Source: FW021-bin31 sp964647485
GTDB lineage: Bacteria; Bacteroidota; Bacteroidia; Chitinophagales; Chitinophagaceae
Direction: 5' to 3'
Length of the DNA: 64,000 bases
Assembly (NCBI GenBank): GCA_964647485.1
Contig: CAZYHV010000013.1
Location: 1-64,000, forward strand
Positions 24,602-32,644 of the stretch are shown here, in pieces. Position numbers and translations under genes: made by a program. A model generated the notes under the pieces. The model ran no database searches. It saw only the letters and a list, made by a program, of their open reading frames with translations, and was not told the DNA's origin. How positions within the stretch are numbered: the stretch's first letter is position 1; each line of letters opens with the position of its first letter.

Positions 24602-25270
24602 CTAAAAACCTTCTTTCACAATATGTTCTTCATCTATACCTAATTCGGAAAAGGCTTTTTCCACTGCATCCATCATCGGAGGAGGACCACAGAGATAATA
24701 ATATTTTGTATTATCCTCTGTTTGACTTTTTATATAATCCGCCGTTACAAACCCATGGTCATAGCCATCCTTATCCTCATCAGACAAAATATTTACAAAA
24801 CGATCTCCCAGCATTTTTTCAAAACCTTCCTTCCAGATAATATCAGCTTCTGTTTTATTCGCAAAAACCAGTTTGTTATTTCCCAGTTGATTGTTCCTCT
24901 CCAAATCCTTTAAGATGGCCTTAAAAGGGGTAATTCCGGCTCCTCCTGCGATAAACAATCCTTCTCCTTTATAATGAATATCACCATAAACATCCGCAAT
25001 GATTAATTCATCTCCCTCTTTCAAGGATAAAAGCTGATTCGTCACTCCTTTATGATCAGGGTAAGTCTTAATATTAAACTCTACATGATCATCATTGGGA
25101 AACGATACAAAGGTAAAGGTTCTCACTTCCTCTTTCCATTCCGGTTTGTTGATCGCAACATCCGCTGCCTGCCCGGGTATGAAAGTAAGCCCTTCCGGTT
25201 TTTCCAATACGATTTTGAGGACATCCGGTGTGAGATGTTCAATATTTTTTATTTTAACTGCTTGTGACAT
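24602..25270 (-). CDS. Ferredoxin-NADP reductase-like flavin oxidoreductase
   Basis: FAD/NAD(P)-binding oxidoreductase of 222 residues. The FAD-binding barrel (about 1-100) has RTFTFVS and the NAD(P) domain (about 105-222) has GGAGITPFKA and YYYLCGPPPMMDAV near the end. No iron-sulfur or globin domain is attached, so it would reduce a separate partner. It is the last gene of the sigma factor - folE - oxidoreductase operon, 6 nt after folE. A degenerate copy of its final codons occurs at 23652-23747. Confidence 0.87.
   Translation of the reverse strand: MSQAVKIKNIEHLTPDVLKIVLEKPEGLTFIPGQAADVAINKPEWKEEVRTFTFVSFPNDDHVEFNIKTYPDHKGVTNQLLSLKEGDELIIADVYGDIHYKGEGLFIAGGAGITPFKAILKDLERNNQLGNNKLVFANKTEADIIWKEGFEKMLGDRFVNILSDEDKDGYDHGFVTADYIKSQTEDNTKYYYLCGPPPMMDAVEKAFSELGIDEEHIVKEGF
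24613..24709. repeat. Direct repeat, proximal copy (oxidoreductase 3' end)
   Basis: This segment inside the oxidoreductase gene recurs in the same orientation at 23652-23747 at about 90 percent identity by eye. The two copies bracket the mntA-hepT pair. Confidence 0.8.
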
Positions 25271-25276
25271 AATAAT

Positions 25277-25924
25277 TTACTTTTTTTCATAAATATAAGA
25301 CAAAAACTCTTGTTTAACGTCTTTTTTTCCAAATTCTCCAGAATAACTAGAGGTAATTGTTTGACTGTTGGTATCTTTAATACCTCTGGAAGCTACGCAT
25401 AAGTGATCTGCTTCTATCAAAACAGCAACATTCTCATTCTTGAGTACTTCTTTTATTGCTTCGGCAATCTGAATAGTTAAACGCTCCTGTACCTGAGGGC
25501 GTTTCGCATAATATTGCACCAATCTATTAATTTTAGATAAACCAATAACATATTCATCGGGAATATACGCGACATGAACCCTTCCTATAATCGGGACAAA
25601 ATGATGCTCACAGGTAGAATAAAGCGTAATATCCTTCTCCAACAACATTCTTTTATAATTGTATTTATTTTTGAAAAGACTTATTGAAGGTCTATTTTCC
25701 GGATTCAAACCGCTAAATTTTTCTTTGACAAACATCCTAGCCACTCGTTTTGGGGTTTCTTTCAGACTATCATCTGTCAGGTCAAGTTCCAGGGCATCCA
25801 TAATTTCGGAAAAATGATAAGCTATTTTTTCTATTTTTTCCTTCTCTGTTAATTTCAAATCCCTCTCCGAAAGAACCATCTCTATTGCTTCTTCAGATAG
25901 ATTATTATTCAAAATCTCTTTCAT
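25277..25924 (-). CDS. folE: GTP cyclohydrolase I
   Basis: FolE converts GTP to dihydroneopterin triphosphate, the first step of folate and pterin synthesis. 215 residues with zinc and active-site motif CEHHFVPIIGRVHVAYIP, GLSKINRLVQYYAKRPQVQERLT and a late cysteine (DHLCVASRGI). It sits 9 nt after the sigma factor gene and 6 nt before the oxidoreductase gene. The N-terminal about 40 residues vary, as usual for the family. Confidence 0.95.
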   Translation of the reverse strand: MKEILNNNLSEEAIEMVLSERDLKLTEKEKIEKIAYHFSEIMDALELDLTDDSLKETPKRVARMFVKEKFSGLNPENRPSISLFKNKYNYKRMLLEKDITLYSTCEHHFVPIIGRVHVAYIPDEYVIGLSKINRLVQYYAKRPQVQERLTIQIAEAIKEVLKNENVAVLIEADHLCVASRGIKDTNSQTITSSYSGEFGKKDVKQEFLSYIYEKK

Positions 25925-25933
25925 TCTTATAAT

Positions 25934-26581
25934 TTAAAGCTTGTTTATCCTTTCCATGACATTTTCTACAATAGCATCACAATAAATAAGATTAAAATCA
26001 AATAACTCACTCGGTGCATAACTTCTTCCTAATTCATTTTTCAGCATCTTTTTAGAACGATTCAATCGTACTTTCACGTTATTTTCACTAATATGAAGTA
26101 ATTCCGCAGTGTCTCTGACATTGAATCCATTTATCTCTCGTAGAGAAAAGACCATTCGATAGTTTAATGGGATCCTACCCAAGGCCTCTTCTATGATATG
26201 TTGTAGTTCATGGCTACGTATCGTTTGAGTTGTCTCGTTCTCTGAGCTATTAAACATAGGCTTTGCATTTTCTTGAACATCAACGTAAGCTTCCTTTTTA
26301 AAACTTGATTTTTGACTTTTATGATAACAATTATTAAGCATAATCCGAACGATCCAGGTTTTGAAACTAGAGCGACCTTCGAATTTAGACAAACTCTTAT
26401 AAGCATCTACAAAAGTATCCTGCATCAGATCTTCTGTATCTTCATGACTATAACTATAAGAACGACCTACTTTATAAAGATAAGGATTAAAACGCCTTAC
26501 TATAATTTCATAAAATGTTTTATCTCCGGAAAGGACTCGTCCTATCACTTCCTCATCCCGGAGCTCTTTGACATCTTCCAT
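25934..26581 (-). CDS. RNA polymerase sigma factor, ECF type
   Basis: Sigma-70 family factor of about 215 residues with only regions 2 and 4. Region 2 reads FNPYLYKVGRSYSYSHEDTEDLMQDTFVDAYKSL and SFKTWIVRIMLNNCY in pieces; region 4 reads IPLNYRMVFSLREINGFNVRDTAELL and NVKVRLNRSKK. The long frame from 26647 is rejected since the family N terminus begins at MEDVKELRDEE (26581) and a promoter-like element lies at 26629-26664. No anti-sigma gene is adjacent, which is unusual for ECF factors. It shares a promoter-like element with the thioesterase gene upstream and probably regulates itself. Confidence 0.88.
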   Translation of the reverse strand: MEDVKELRDEEVIGRVLSGDKTFYEIIVRRFNPYLYKVGRSYSYSHEDTEDLMQDTFVDAYKSLSKFEGRSSFKTWIVRIMLNNCYHKSQKSSFKKEAYVDVQENAKPMFNSSENETTQTIRSHELQHIIEEALGRIPLNYRMVFSLREINGFNVRDTAELLHISENNVKVRLNRSKKMLKNELGRSYAPSELFDFNLIYCDAIVENVMERINKL

Positions 26582-26628
26582 AATACACTTCCTGTTTTTG
26601 ATTAAGGGTTTCTTATATAGATAACTAC

Positions 26629-26664
26629 TCATTAGAGTGCTTATCATTCAAAAAGGTTACAAAA
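26629..26664 (-). promoter_or_regulatory. Putative ECF promoter upstream of sigma factor gene
   Basis: On the minus strand: TTTTGTAACCTTTTT, 12 nt, then CTCTAATGA. A -35-like TGTAACC and -10-like CTCTAAT are 17 nt apart. The CTCTAATGA block ends 48 nt from the start codon. The same two blocks at the same distance occur upstream of the thioesterase gene (27194-27228), while the 12 nt between differ, which argues that the blocks are functional. Confidence 0.6.
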
Positions 26665-26666
26665 TT

Positions 26667-27146
26667 CTATTCTTTCGGATGAATATAAGGATCCATTTCT
26701 TTGTGTAGATCCTTTCTGAGCTCCATCAATCGAATGGCATAATTTTCCATTTTCTTTTCTTCTTCCGTTTCAGGATAAAAACAAGGAGCCTCCTTTGGAT
26801 TTCCATCCTTATCTACCGCAACAAAAACAATAACACAATGGGAAGTCTGTCTGAATTTATCCTCGGTTACTTTTCTGGATCGTACATTTACTGCGATGTG
26901 CATACTTGTATGTCCGGTATAAATAACCTTCGCTTCCACCCTTACGATTGCTCCAATTGCCACCGGTTTAAAGAAACGGATTCCTCCTACATAAACCGTC
27001 ACACAATAACTTCCTGACCAATTACTAGCACAGGCATATCCGGCTTGATCAATCCACTTCATGACAACACCTCCATGAACTTTCCCTCCAAAATTTACAT
27101 CTGAAGGCTCACTAATAAACTGAAGAAAAACTTTATTTTTACTCAT
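26667..27146 (-). CDS. Acyl-CoA thioesterase (hotdog fold)
   Basis: Hotdog-fold thioesterase of 159 residues in the YciA/BFIT group. It has the family pattern NFGGKVHGGVVMKWIDQAGYACA, with the conserved acidic residue, and GHTSMHIAVNVRSR. It hydrolyses acyl-CoA in the cytosol; chain-length preference is not readable. The start at 27146 is where the family begins; 27197 would add a spurious hydrophobic stretch and overlap the promoter-like element. It lies just upstream of the sigma gene with a separate promoter-like element. Confidence 0.88.
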   Translation of the reverse strand: MSKNKVFLQFISEPSDVNFGGKVHGGVVMKWIDQAGYACASNWSGSYCVTVYVGGIRFFKPVAIGAIVRVEAKVIYTGHTSMHIAVNVRSRKVTEDKFRQTSHCVIVFVAVDKDGNPKEAPCFYPETEEEKKMENYAIRLMELRKDLHKEMDPYIHPKE

Positions 27147-27193
27147 AACCCAGTATTTTTCTATAAATATAATCAATATCCCTATAATATACT

Positions 27194-27228
27194 TCATTAG
27201 AGCATGATGATCAGAAAAGGTTACAAAA
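27194..27228 (-). promoter_or_regulatory. Putative ECF promoter upstream of thioesterase gene
   Basis: On the minus strand: TTTTGTAACCTTTT, 12 nt, CTCTAATGA. It matches 26629-26664 in both blocks and in distance to the start codon (48 nt). It lies where the -33 region of the divergent ribD promoter is expected, so the two promoters may interfere. Confidence 0.6.
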
Positions 27229-27233
27229 AGGGC

Positions 27234-27241
27234 TAACTTTG
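27234..27241 (+). promoter_or_regulatory. Promoter -7 element for ribD
   Basis: Reads TAacTTTG with 5 nt to the ATG at 27247. This predicts an almost leaderless mRNA, or use of the next ATG (27271), which has an AGAGG upstream. Confidence 0.45.
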
Positions 27242-27246
27242 TCCTT

Positions 27247-28284
27247 ATGAAGCATCAGAAAGAGGCATACATGCAACGTGCTATTGATTTGGCTCGAAAA
27301 GGCTTGGGACATACCGCACCTAACCCCCTGGTAGGTGCCGTCATCGTCTGTAACAACCGCATCATCGGGGAGGGGTATCATCAACAATATGGTCAACCTC
27401 ACGCAGAAGTCAATGCGATCAACAGTGTGCTTCCTGCCGACCGGCCGCTCCTTCAATCTTCCACACTGTATGTTACTTTAGAGCCCTGTTCTCATTACGG
27501 GAAGACTCCTCCCTGTGCAGATTTAATCATCAAAAATAAAATACCTAAAGTCATCATAGGCTCCAAAGATTGGAATCCTAAAGTATCAGGAGCAGGCATG
27601 CAAAAATTAAGACGAGCCGGTATTCGGGTAATTACAGGAATAAAAGAAAAAGAATGTGTAACTCTCAATAAGCGTTTTTTCACCTATCTTCAAAAAAAGA
27701 GACCCTATATCATCCTAAAATGGGCACAATCCGAAGATCATTATATCGCCCTGCCGGGACCTCGTCCTGTAAAAATCACCTCTCCAATGACCGACCGCAT
27801 TGTTCACCGTTGGAGAAGTGAAGAGCAAGCTATCCTCATTGGTGCTCGTACCGCTAAAATCGACAATCCCCAACTGACCAATCGTTTATGGACAGGCAAC
27901 TCTCCGCTTCGGATTGTACTTGATCAGAATGATACGCTCCCGGAAGAGCTTCTCTTACTAAATGATCAAAATGAAACACTCATCTATACACAAAACAGAG
28001 CAGAGAAAAGGGCGTATTCAGAATGGATTAAGATAAATTCTCAGAAAAACTTTCTTGCAAAAGTCCTTGAAGATTTATACCGGAGAAAGATACTTTCTGT
28101 TTTTGTGGAAGGAGGAGCACAAATATTAAAGACTTTTTTAGTACATGACCTATGGGAGGAATGCCGCATTATTAAAGGGAAAATGGCTTTAAAAGATGGA
28201 CTTCGAGCTCCTCAGCTAGAAGCCGTTCCCGGTACGCTGGAAAAAATTGAGGGAGACCTCATTTCTTATTATCAACACAGCTAA
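27247..28284 (+). CDS. ribD: Bifunctional riboflavin deaminase/reductase
   Basis: RibD carries out the second and third steps of riboflavin synthesis. The N-terminal deaminase (about 1-145) has the zinc motifs HAEVNAI and EPCSHYGKTPPC; the C-terminal reductase (about 150-345) has KWAQSEDHYIA, GARTAKIDNPQLT and FVEGGAQILKTF. At 345 residues it is full length. It stands alone, not in a rib operon. No FMN riboswitch is seen in its very short leader. Confidence 0.94.
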   Translation: MKHQKEAYMQRAIDLARKGLGHTAPNPLVGAVIVCNNRIIGEGYHQQYGQPHAEVNAINSVLPADRPLLQSSTLYVTLEPCSHYGKTPPCADLIIKNKIPKVIIGSKDWNPKVSGAGMQKLRRAGIRVITGIKEKECVTLNKRFFTYLQKKRPYIILKWAQSEDHYIALPGPRPVKITSPMTDRIVHRWRSEEQAILIGARTAKIDNPQLTNRLWTGNSPLRIVLDQNDTLPEELLLLNDQNETLIYTQNRAEKRAYSEWIKINSQKNFLAKVLEDLYRRKILSVFVEGGAQILKTFLVHDLWEECRIIKGKMALKDGLRAPQLEAVPGTLEKIEGDLISYYQHS

Positions 28285-28353
28285 ATAATGCTCTAATTGG
28301 GATGGTGACATGAATTGAATCCTTTCCAAGAAAGCCATGGCGACAACCTCAAA

Positions 28354-30594
28354 TTAGTTTTTTTTATTCTTTTCATCTTCCATTAACTTTTGTTTAATCA
28401 GCTTCTTATTCCCTGCAATCCAGACCATATCTCCTTCCTCAAAGACAAAAGAAGCTTCCGGATTCAACCGTCTAACATCTCCTCTTTCCACCCCAACAAC
28501 CAATCCCTGAAGATTGCTGCGAATACCCGAATGGCGAATATCCTTTCCCTTAAGCAATGAATCCCTTCTCACTTCTACCTGCATAAGTTGAATTTGCTTT
28601 TCGGAAGATTCTTCTTCCACTCCCTCCAGAGGTTTTATATTCTCATAAAAAGTTTCTAATTCATCATCGGTACCAATAACGGCAATTCGATCCTTAGGAA
28701 AAATCTGTTCCTCTCCTCCCGGAACATTAATTACCCGATTTCCTCTTTCTATCAGCACTACATTGACGCCGTACTCCTCACGCCAATTTAATTCCAATAA
28801 AGTTTGTCCTACACAAGGAGAAGCAGAGGGAATCTCAATATAGGTAAGATGACCTTCCCACGGAATAAGATTTGAACTTTCTTCTTCATCGTTTCCCCTC
28901 AAATTAGTTAAAAACCGATTTTCCATTTTTCCATAAAAAGATTGTAATCTATTTCTAAATACCAAGAAAAGCAGAACCATTAATACACAAGCTACCACTA
29001 AAGCAACAAGTACAGAAAACAGGTTACTCAAGAGAAATCCAATAATAAAGATCACCCAACCAAATCGTAAAGCCTCCAATAATATTAAAGGTCCCCGATT
29101 AAAAACTTTATCTGACCATAATCTGGAAAAAGAAACTTTCTCAATCCTTCGAAACGCCAAAGCCCAGAGAAAAGGAGCGATTAAAATAAGAGATATTCCG
29201 GTGTTTAATGCAGAGACGGTCAACCTATCATCAATTCTTTCTGATAAGATAGGAGAAATATAATTAAAAACAATCAATAAGATGCCAATGATAATAACTG
29301 AATGAATAATAACATTCTTCAAATAAGCACGGATAAGTATCCTCCAGCTGCTTCGCGTACTGATTTTCTGTGTCGTCGAACTATACTCATTTAATTTTTT
29401 CACCCAATTATCGGGAAGACGTCTTTCCAACCAAAAATAAAAAGGCTCCGAAAAGCGAATCAGATAAGGGGAACAAAAGGTTGTCAATACTGACACTCCC
29501 ACTGCAATAGGATATAGAAAGGAACTGGTCACTTTTAGTGTTAATCCTAAAGTCGCAATGATAAAGGAAAATTCTCCGATTTGTGCTAAGCTCATCCCTG
29601 TTTGAACGGATTGCTTCAGCGGTTGCCCTGAAATTAAAGAGCCCACCGATGCATGAATAATTTTTCCTCCAATCACTACCAATGATAAAATTAAAACAGG
29701 CACAATGTATTCTGCAAGTACCGACAGATTAATTAACATTCCTACGGAGACAAAAAAGATAGCAGCAAACAAATTCTTTACCGGCGCTACTAATTTTATA
29801 ATTCTTTCATTTTCAGGAGTCTCTGCCAATATAGATCCCATAATAAACGCTCCCAAGGCAGAAGAAAATCCGGCATTATTTGCCAAAAAGACCATAATCA
29901 AACATAACCCTAAAGACAAAACCAACATTGTTTCTTCATTCAGAAACTTCCGTACACGTTTTAAAAACGTAGGTAATAAATAAATCCCCGACACAAACCA
30001 CAAAATGAGAAAGAAAACGAGTTTCAGAATAGAAAAAAGCATTTCTTCTCCCGAAAAATGCTGACTTACCGCCACTGTGGAAAGCAATACTAATAACAAG
30101 ACTGCAACCAAATCCTCTATCACCAATATACCAAGAACTGTACCGGCAAACTTTTTCGTTTTCACCCTTAATTCTTCAAAAGCTCGAATAATAATGGTAG
30201 TAGAAGAAATAGCGACAATTCCACCTAAAAAGATACTATCCATTGTACCCCATCCCATTAACTTTCCGGTAATATAGCCGGTCAGCATCATCAATGAAGT
30301 CTCAAAAATACCTGCTACTCCCGCGGTAGGTGCTACTTTAACCAATTTCTTAAAACTAAATTCCAACCCCAGGCTGAAAAGCACAAAAATAACTCCTATA
30401 TCTGCCCATACTTGAACAGTATCGCCTTCTGCCACACTTGGAAACAGCTTAAAATTGGGACTCAGAAGTAAGCCTGCCAATATATATCCCAGGACAACAG
30501 GCTGCTTTAGTTTCTGGAAGATAATCGTAATAATACCTGCCGCCCCTAAAATCAGCGCCAAATCAATAATGAGAGGTTGAAGATTTTCCATCAA
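28354..30594 (-). CDS. CPA2-type cation:proton antiporter with two TrkA-C domains
   Basis: 746-residue inner-membrane protein with about 12-13 helices of the Kef/CPA2 type (LEFSFKKL, GGIVAISSTTIII, GFSSALGAFIMGSILAET), then a second hydrophobic block (about 420-545) and two C-terminal TrkA-C domains (about 570-650 and 665-740). The RCK-N nucleotide domain found in KefB/KefC is missing, so gating by NAD(H) or glutathione is unlikely; TrkA-C domains can bind cyclic di-nucleotides or ions in other systems. It probably exchanges K+ or Na+ for H+. Two adjacent ATGs make the start uncertain by one codon. Confidence 0.87.
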   Translation of the reverse strand: MMENLQPLIIDLALILGAAGIITIIFQKLKQPVVLGYILAGLLLSPNFKLFPSVAEGDTVQVWADIGVIFVLFSLGLEFSFKKLVKVAPTAGVAGIFETSLMMLTGYITGKLMGWGTMDSIFLGGIVAISSTTIIIRAFEELRVKTKKFAGTVLGILVIEDLVAVLLLVLLSTVAVSQHFSGEEMLFSILKLVFFLILWFVSGIYLLPTFLKRVRKFLNEETMLVLSLGLCLIMVFLANNAGFSSALGAFIMGSILAETPENERIIKLVAPVKNLFAAIFFVSVGMLINLSVLAEYIVPVLILSLVVIGGKIIHASVGSLISGQPLKQSVQTGMSLAQIGEFSFIIATLGLTLKVTSSFLYPIAVGVSVLTTFCSPYLIRFSEPFYFWLERRLPDNWVKKLNEYSSTTQKISTRSSWRILIRAYLKNVIIHSVIIIGILLIVFNYISPILSERIDDRLTVSALNTGISLILIAPFLWALAFRRIEKVSFSRLWSDKVFNRGPLILLEALRFGWVIFIIGFLLSNLFSVLVALVVACVLMVLLFLVFRNRLQSFYGKMENRFLTNLRGNDEEESSNLIPWEGHLTYIEIPSASPCVGQTLLELNWREEYGVNVVLIERGNRVINVPGGEEQIFPKDRIAVIGTDDELETFYENIKPLEGVEEESSEKQIQLMQVEVRRDSLLKGKDIRHSGIRSNLQGLVVGVERGDVRRLNPEASFVFEEGDMVWIAGNKKLIKQKLMEDEKNKKN

Positions 30595-30704
30595 TAATAA
30601 TTCACAATCAATTGTAGGTAAACAAAAATAAGAAATTCTTTATTTTAGAAAGAAGAACAACAATAAAAAATTAAGATGGTCGAAGATATAAAAGAGATTT
30701 TATA

Positions 30705-31346
30705 TTACTTGTCACTCTTATAATCGCCATCTTTAATCGACTTGATAAATTCAGCCCATGCTAAAGGGTTGAATATATTCATTGTAGGCATTTGTCCTTT
30801 TGACCGCATGTGTTGATATCTATGATTAAAGGTCTGTTGAACGCCTTCTCCTCCATCCGGTGGGGTAAACTCCTTCGCTGATTCTAATTTATCTACTGCC
30901 ACATTGGAATTTGCCAGATCATACAAATTTCTTGGAATATTCCAATGTAAAAAGGCTTCTTCAAACTCTTCCTTCGAAGGATAGGAATGTACCACCATTG
31001 GGGGTAAATACGTAGTATCTTGATTTAGGAAAACAGCTACTCCCATAAAATGACCTTTAAAATCAGAAGGAATATTTATCTTTTGCGTTTTAAATCCCAC
31101 CACACTAAAAGCTACCGTATCTTCTCTGTGTGCAACAATAGAAAAAACCCCATCCGAATTAGCTACCAGCCCGCGATTACTTCCTATAATACGAACCGTT
31201 ACTCCCGGAATTTTCAAAAGACTGTCAGAAGTCATGATAACCCCGGATACTTCTACAAGAGAATCCTTCTTAGCCTCCTTTTGTTGCGACATTCCGAACA
31301 TCGGAAGCAAAATAAAAGTCAATATGATTAGAAATAATCGTTTCAT
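30705..31346 (-). CDS. CarboxypepD_reg-like exported protein
   Basis: 213-residue protein with a signal peptide (MKRLFLIILTFILLPMFGMSQ), a carboxypeptidase-regulatory-like beta-sandwich (about 30-110; VSGVIMTSDSLLKIPGVTVRI, SDGVFSIVA, FSVVGFKT) and a C-terminal helical region with a TPPDGGEG motif. Such beta-sandwiches usually head SusC-type receptors, but here stand alone. A similar layout, including a TPP..G.G motif, appears in the protein at 57035-57760. Function unknown; periplasmic. Confidence 0.75.
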   Translation of the reverse strand: MKRLFLIILTFILLPMFGMSQQKEAKKDSLVEVSGVIMTSDSLLKIPGVTVRIIGSNRGLVANSDGVFSIVAHREDTVAFSVVGFKTQKINIPSDFKGHFMGVAVFLNQDTTYLPPMVVHSYPSKEEFEEAFLHWNIPRNLYDLANSNVAVDKLESAKEFTPPDGGEGVQQTFNHRYQHMRSKGQMPTMNIFNPLAWAEFIKSIKDGDYKSDK

Positions 31347-31354
31347 TTGTTGGT

Positions 31355-31362
31355 CAAAGGTA
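31355..31362 (-). promoter_or_regulatory. Promoter -7 element for CarboxypepD_reg-like gene
   Basis: The minus strand reads TAccTTTG; 8 nt separate it from the ATG at 31346. Confidence 0.45.
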
Positions 31363-31462
31363 CAGCTTTTGTAACTTTAACACATCATACAGTTAAATTG
31401 TTAGGTTTTTTTTAGCCTTTGATTATTTACGACATTTTTGTATGAAATGAATGTATATTGGT

Positions 31463-31470
31463 TAACTTTG
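31463..31470 (+). promoter_or_regulatory. Promoter for mrp
   Basis: Reads TAacTTTG, with an upstream TTTTTG at 31435-31440 (22 nt spacing) as a possible -33 element. The ATG at 31506 is 35 nt downstream. Confidence 0.5.
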
Positions 31471-31505
31471 CTTTCATAAGTTGTAACATTAAATAAACTC
31501 AAATC

Positions 31506-32633
31506 ATGATTTCGGAAACAGATATTACAGAAGCACTAAGTCAGGTTGAAGATCCTCAACTTGGAGAGAATTTGGTGGATTTGAACATGATAAAAAAGAT
31601 CAAAATTACTGATGAGGCTATCAACATCAGAATAGAATTAAAGACAGCTCGACATCCACAAAAAGAAGAAATTCGGCAGAATTGTATAAATGCAGTTCAG
31701 GACAAAGCAGAGGAGGGTACGACCATCCAGGTACAATTCACCTCTGTCATTACCTCAGGGAGAGATAATGCCGCCGCCAAAATAAATGGTATCGGAGTCA
31801 ATGAAAATCTGCTACCCGGAGTAAAAAATATTATTGCAGTAGCCAGTGGAAAAGGTGGCGTAGGAAAGTCTACGGTAGCGGCTAATTTAGCCATCGCTTT
31901 AGGAAAAGACGGTGCCAAAGTCGGGTTGATGGATGCTGACATCTATGGACCTAGCGCCCCCATTATGTTTGGCTTGCGCGGAGAAAGACCAAAGATGACG
32001 AAGATAAACGGGAAAGGGGTAATTATGCCTATGGAACGTTATGGGGTTAAAGTCATCTCTATCGGATTTTTGGTAGATGAAAAGCAAGCAGTTGTCTGGA
32101 GAGGTCCTATGGTTAGTAGCGCTATCAAACAATTTGTGTCTGATGTTTACTGGGGCGAGTTAGATTATCTGGTCATTGACTTACCTCCCGGAACCGGTGA
32201 TATTCACTTGACTATGGTACAAACTATTCCGGTAACCGGAGCTGTTATTGTGACCACTCCTCAACAAGTAGCTCTTGCTGATGCCAAAAAAGGAGTATCA
32301 ATGTTCAGCACCGGCGCTATTAAAGTTCCTGTGCTGGGTATTGTCGAAAACATGTCGTATTTTACTCCTGCAGAACTGCCGGATAACAAATACTATATTT
32401 TTGGGAAAAATGGCGCCAAGAGAATGTGTAAAGACTTTGATATTCCATTATTAGGTCAAATTCCATTGGTGGAGAGTATCTGTGAAGGTGGAGATGTAGG
32501 TATTCCCGCATTAATGGGGGATGATGAAATTACAAAATCGGCTTTTGCAGACTTCGCTGCACAAACCGCAAGACATATCGCTATCAGAAATGAAAATCTA
32601 GATCCTACGAAAGTAGTAGAAATTGTAAGATAA
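31506..32633 (+). CDS. mrp: Mrp/NBP35 family iron-sulfur cluster carrier ATPase
   Basis: ApbC/Mrp-type P-loop protein of 375 residues that delivers Fe-S clusters to apo-enzymes. An N-terminal DUF59/MIP18-like domain (about 1-80) precedes the ATPase with deviant Walker A GKGGVGKSTVAANLA (about 115-130), DADIYGPSAP and the Walker B region LDYLVIDLPPGTGD. The usual C-terminal CxxC is not obvious: the stretch reads NMSYFTPAE where many homologues have NMSYF.C..C, as seen in other Bacteroidota members that lack the pair. Followed by the nicotinamidase gene after 11 nt. Confidence 0.92.
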   Translation: MISETDITEALSQVEDPQLGENLVDLNMIKKIKITDEAINIRIELKTARHPQKEEIRQNCINAVQDKAEEGTTIQVQFTSVITSGRDNAAAKINGIGVNENLLPGVKNIIAVASGKGGVGKSTVAANLAIALGKDGAKVGLMDADIYGPSAPIMFGLRGERPKMTKINGKGVIMPMERYGVKVISIGFLVDEKQAVVWRGPMVSSAIKQFVSDVYWGELDYLVIDLPPGTGDIHLTMVQTIPVTGAVIVTTPQQVALADAKKGVSMFSTGAIKVPVLGIVENMSYFTPAELPDNKYYIFGKNGAKRMCKDFDIPLLGQIPLVESICEGGDVGIPALMGDDEITKSAFADFAAQTARHIAIRNENLDPTKVVEIVR

Positions 32634-32644
32634 AAATAATTTTT

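Noticed and set aside
26629..27228. Direct repeats flanking the thioesterase gene as a transposon or cassette boundary
   Set aside because: The middle 12 nt differ while the distance to start codons is identical, which fits promoters better than element ends.
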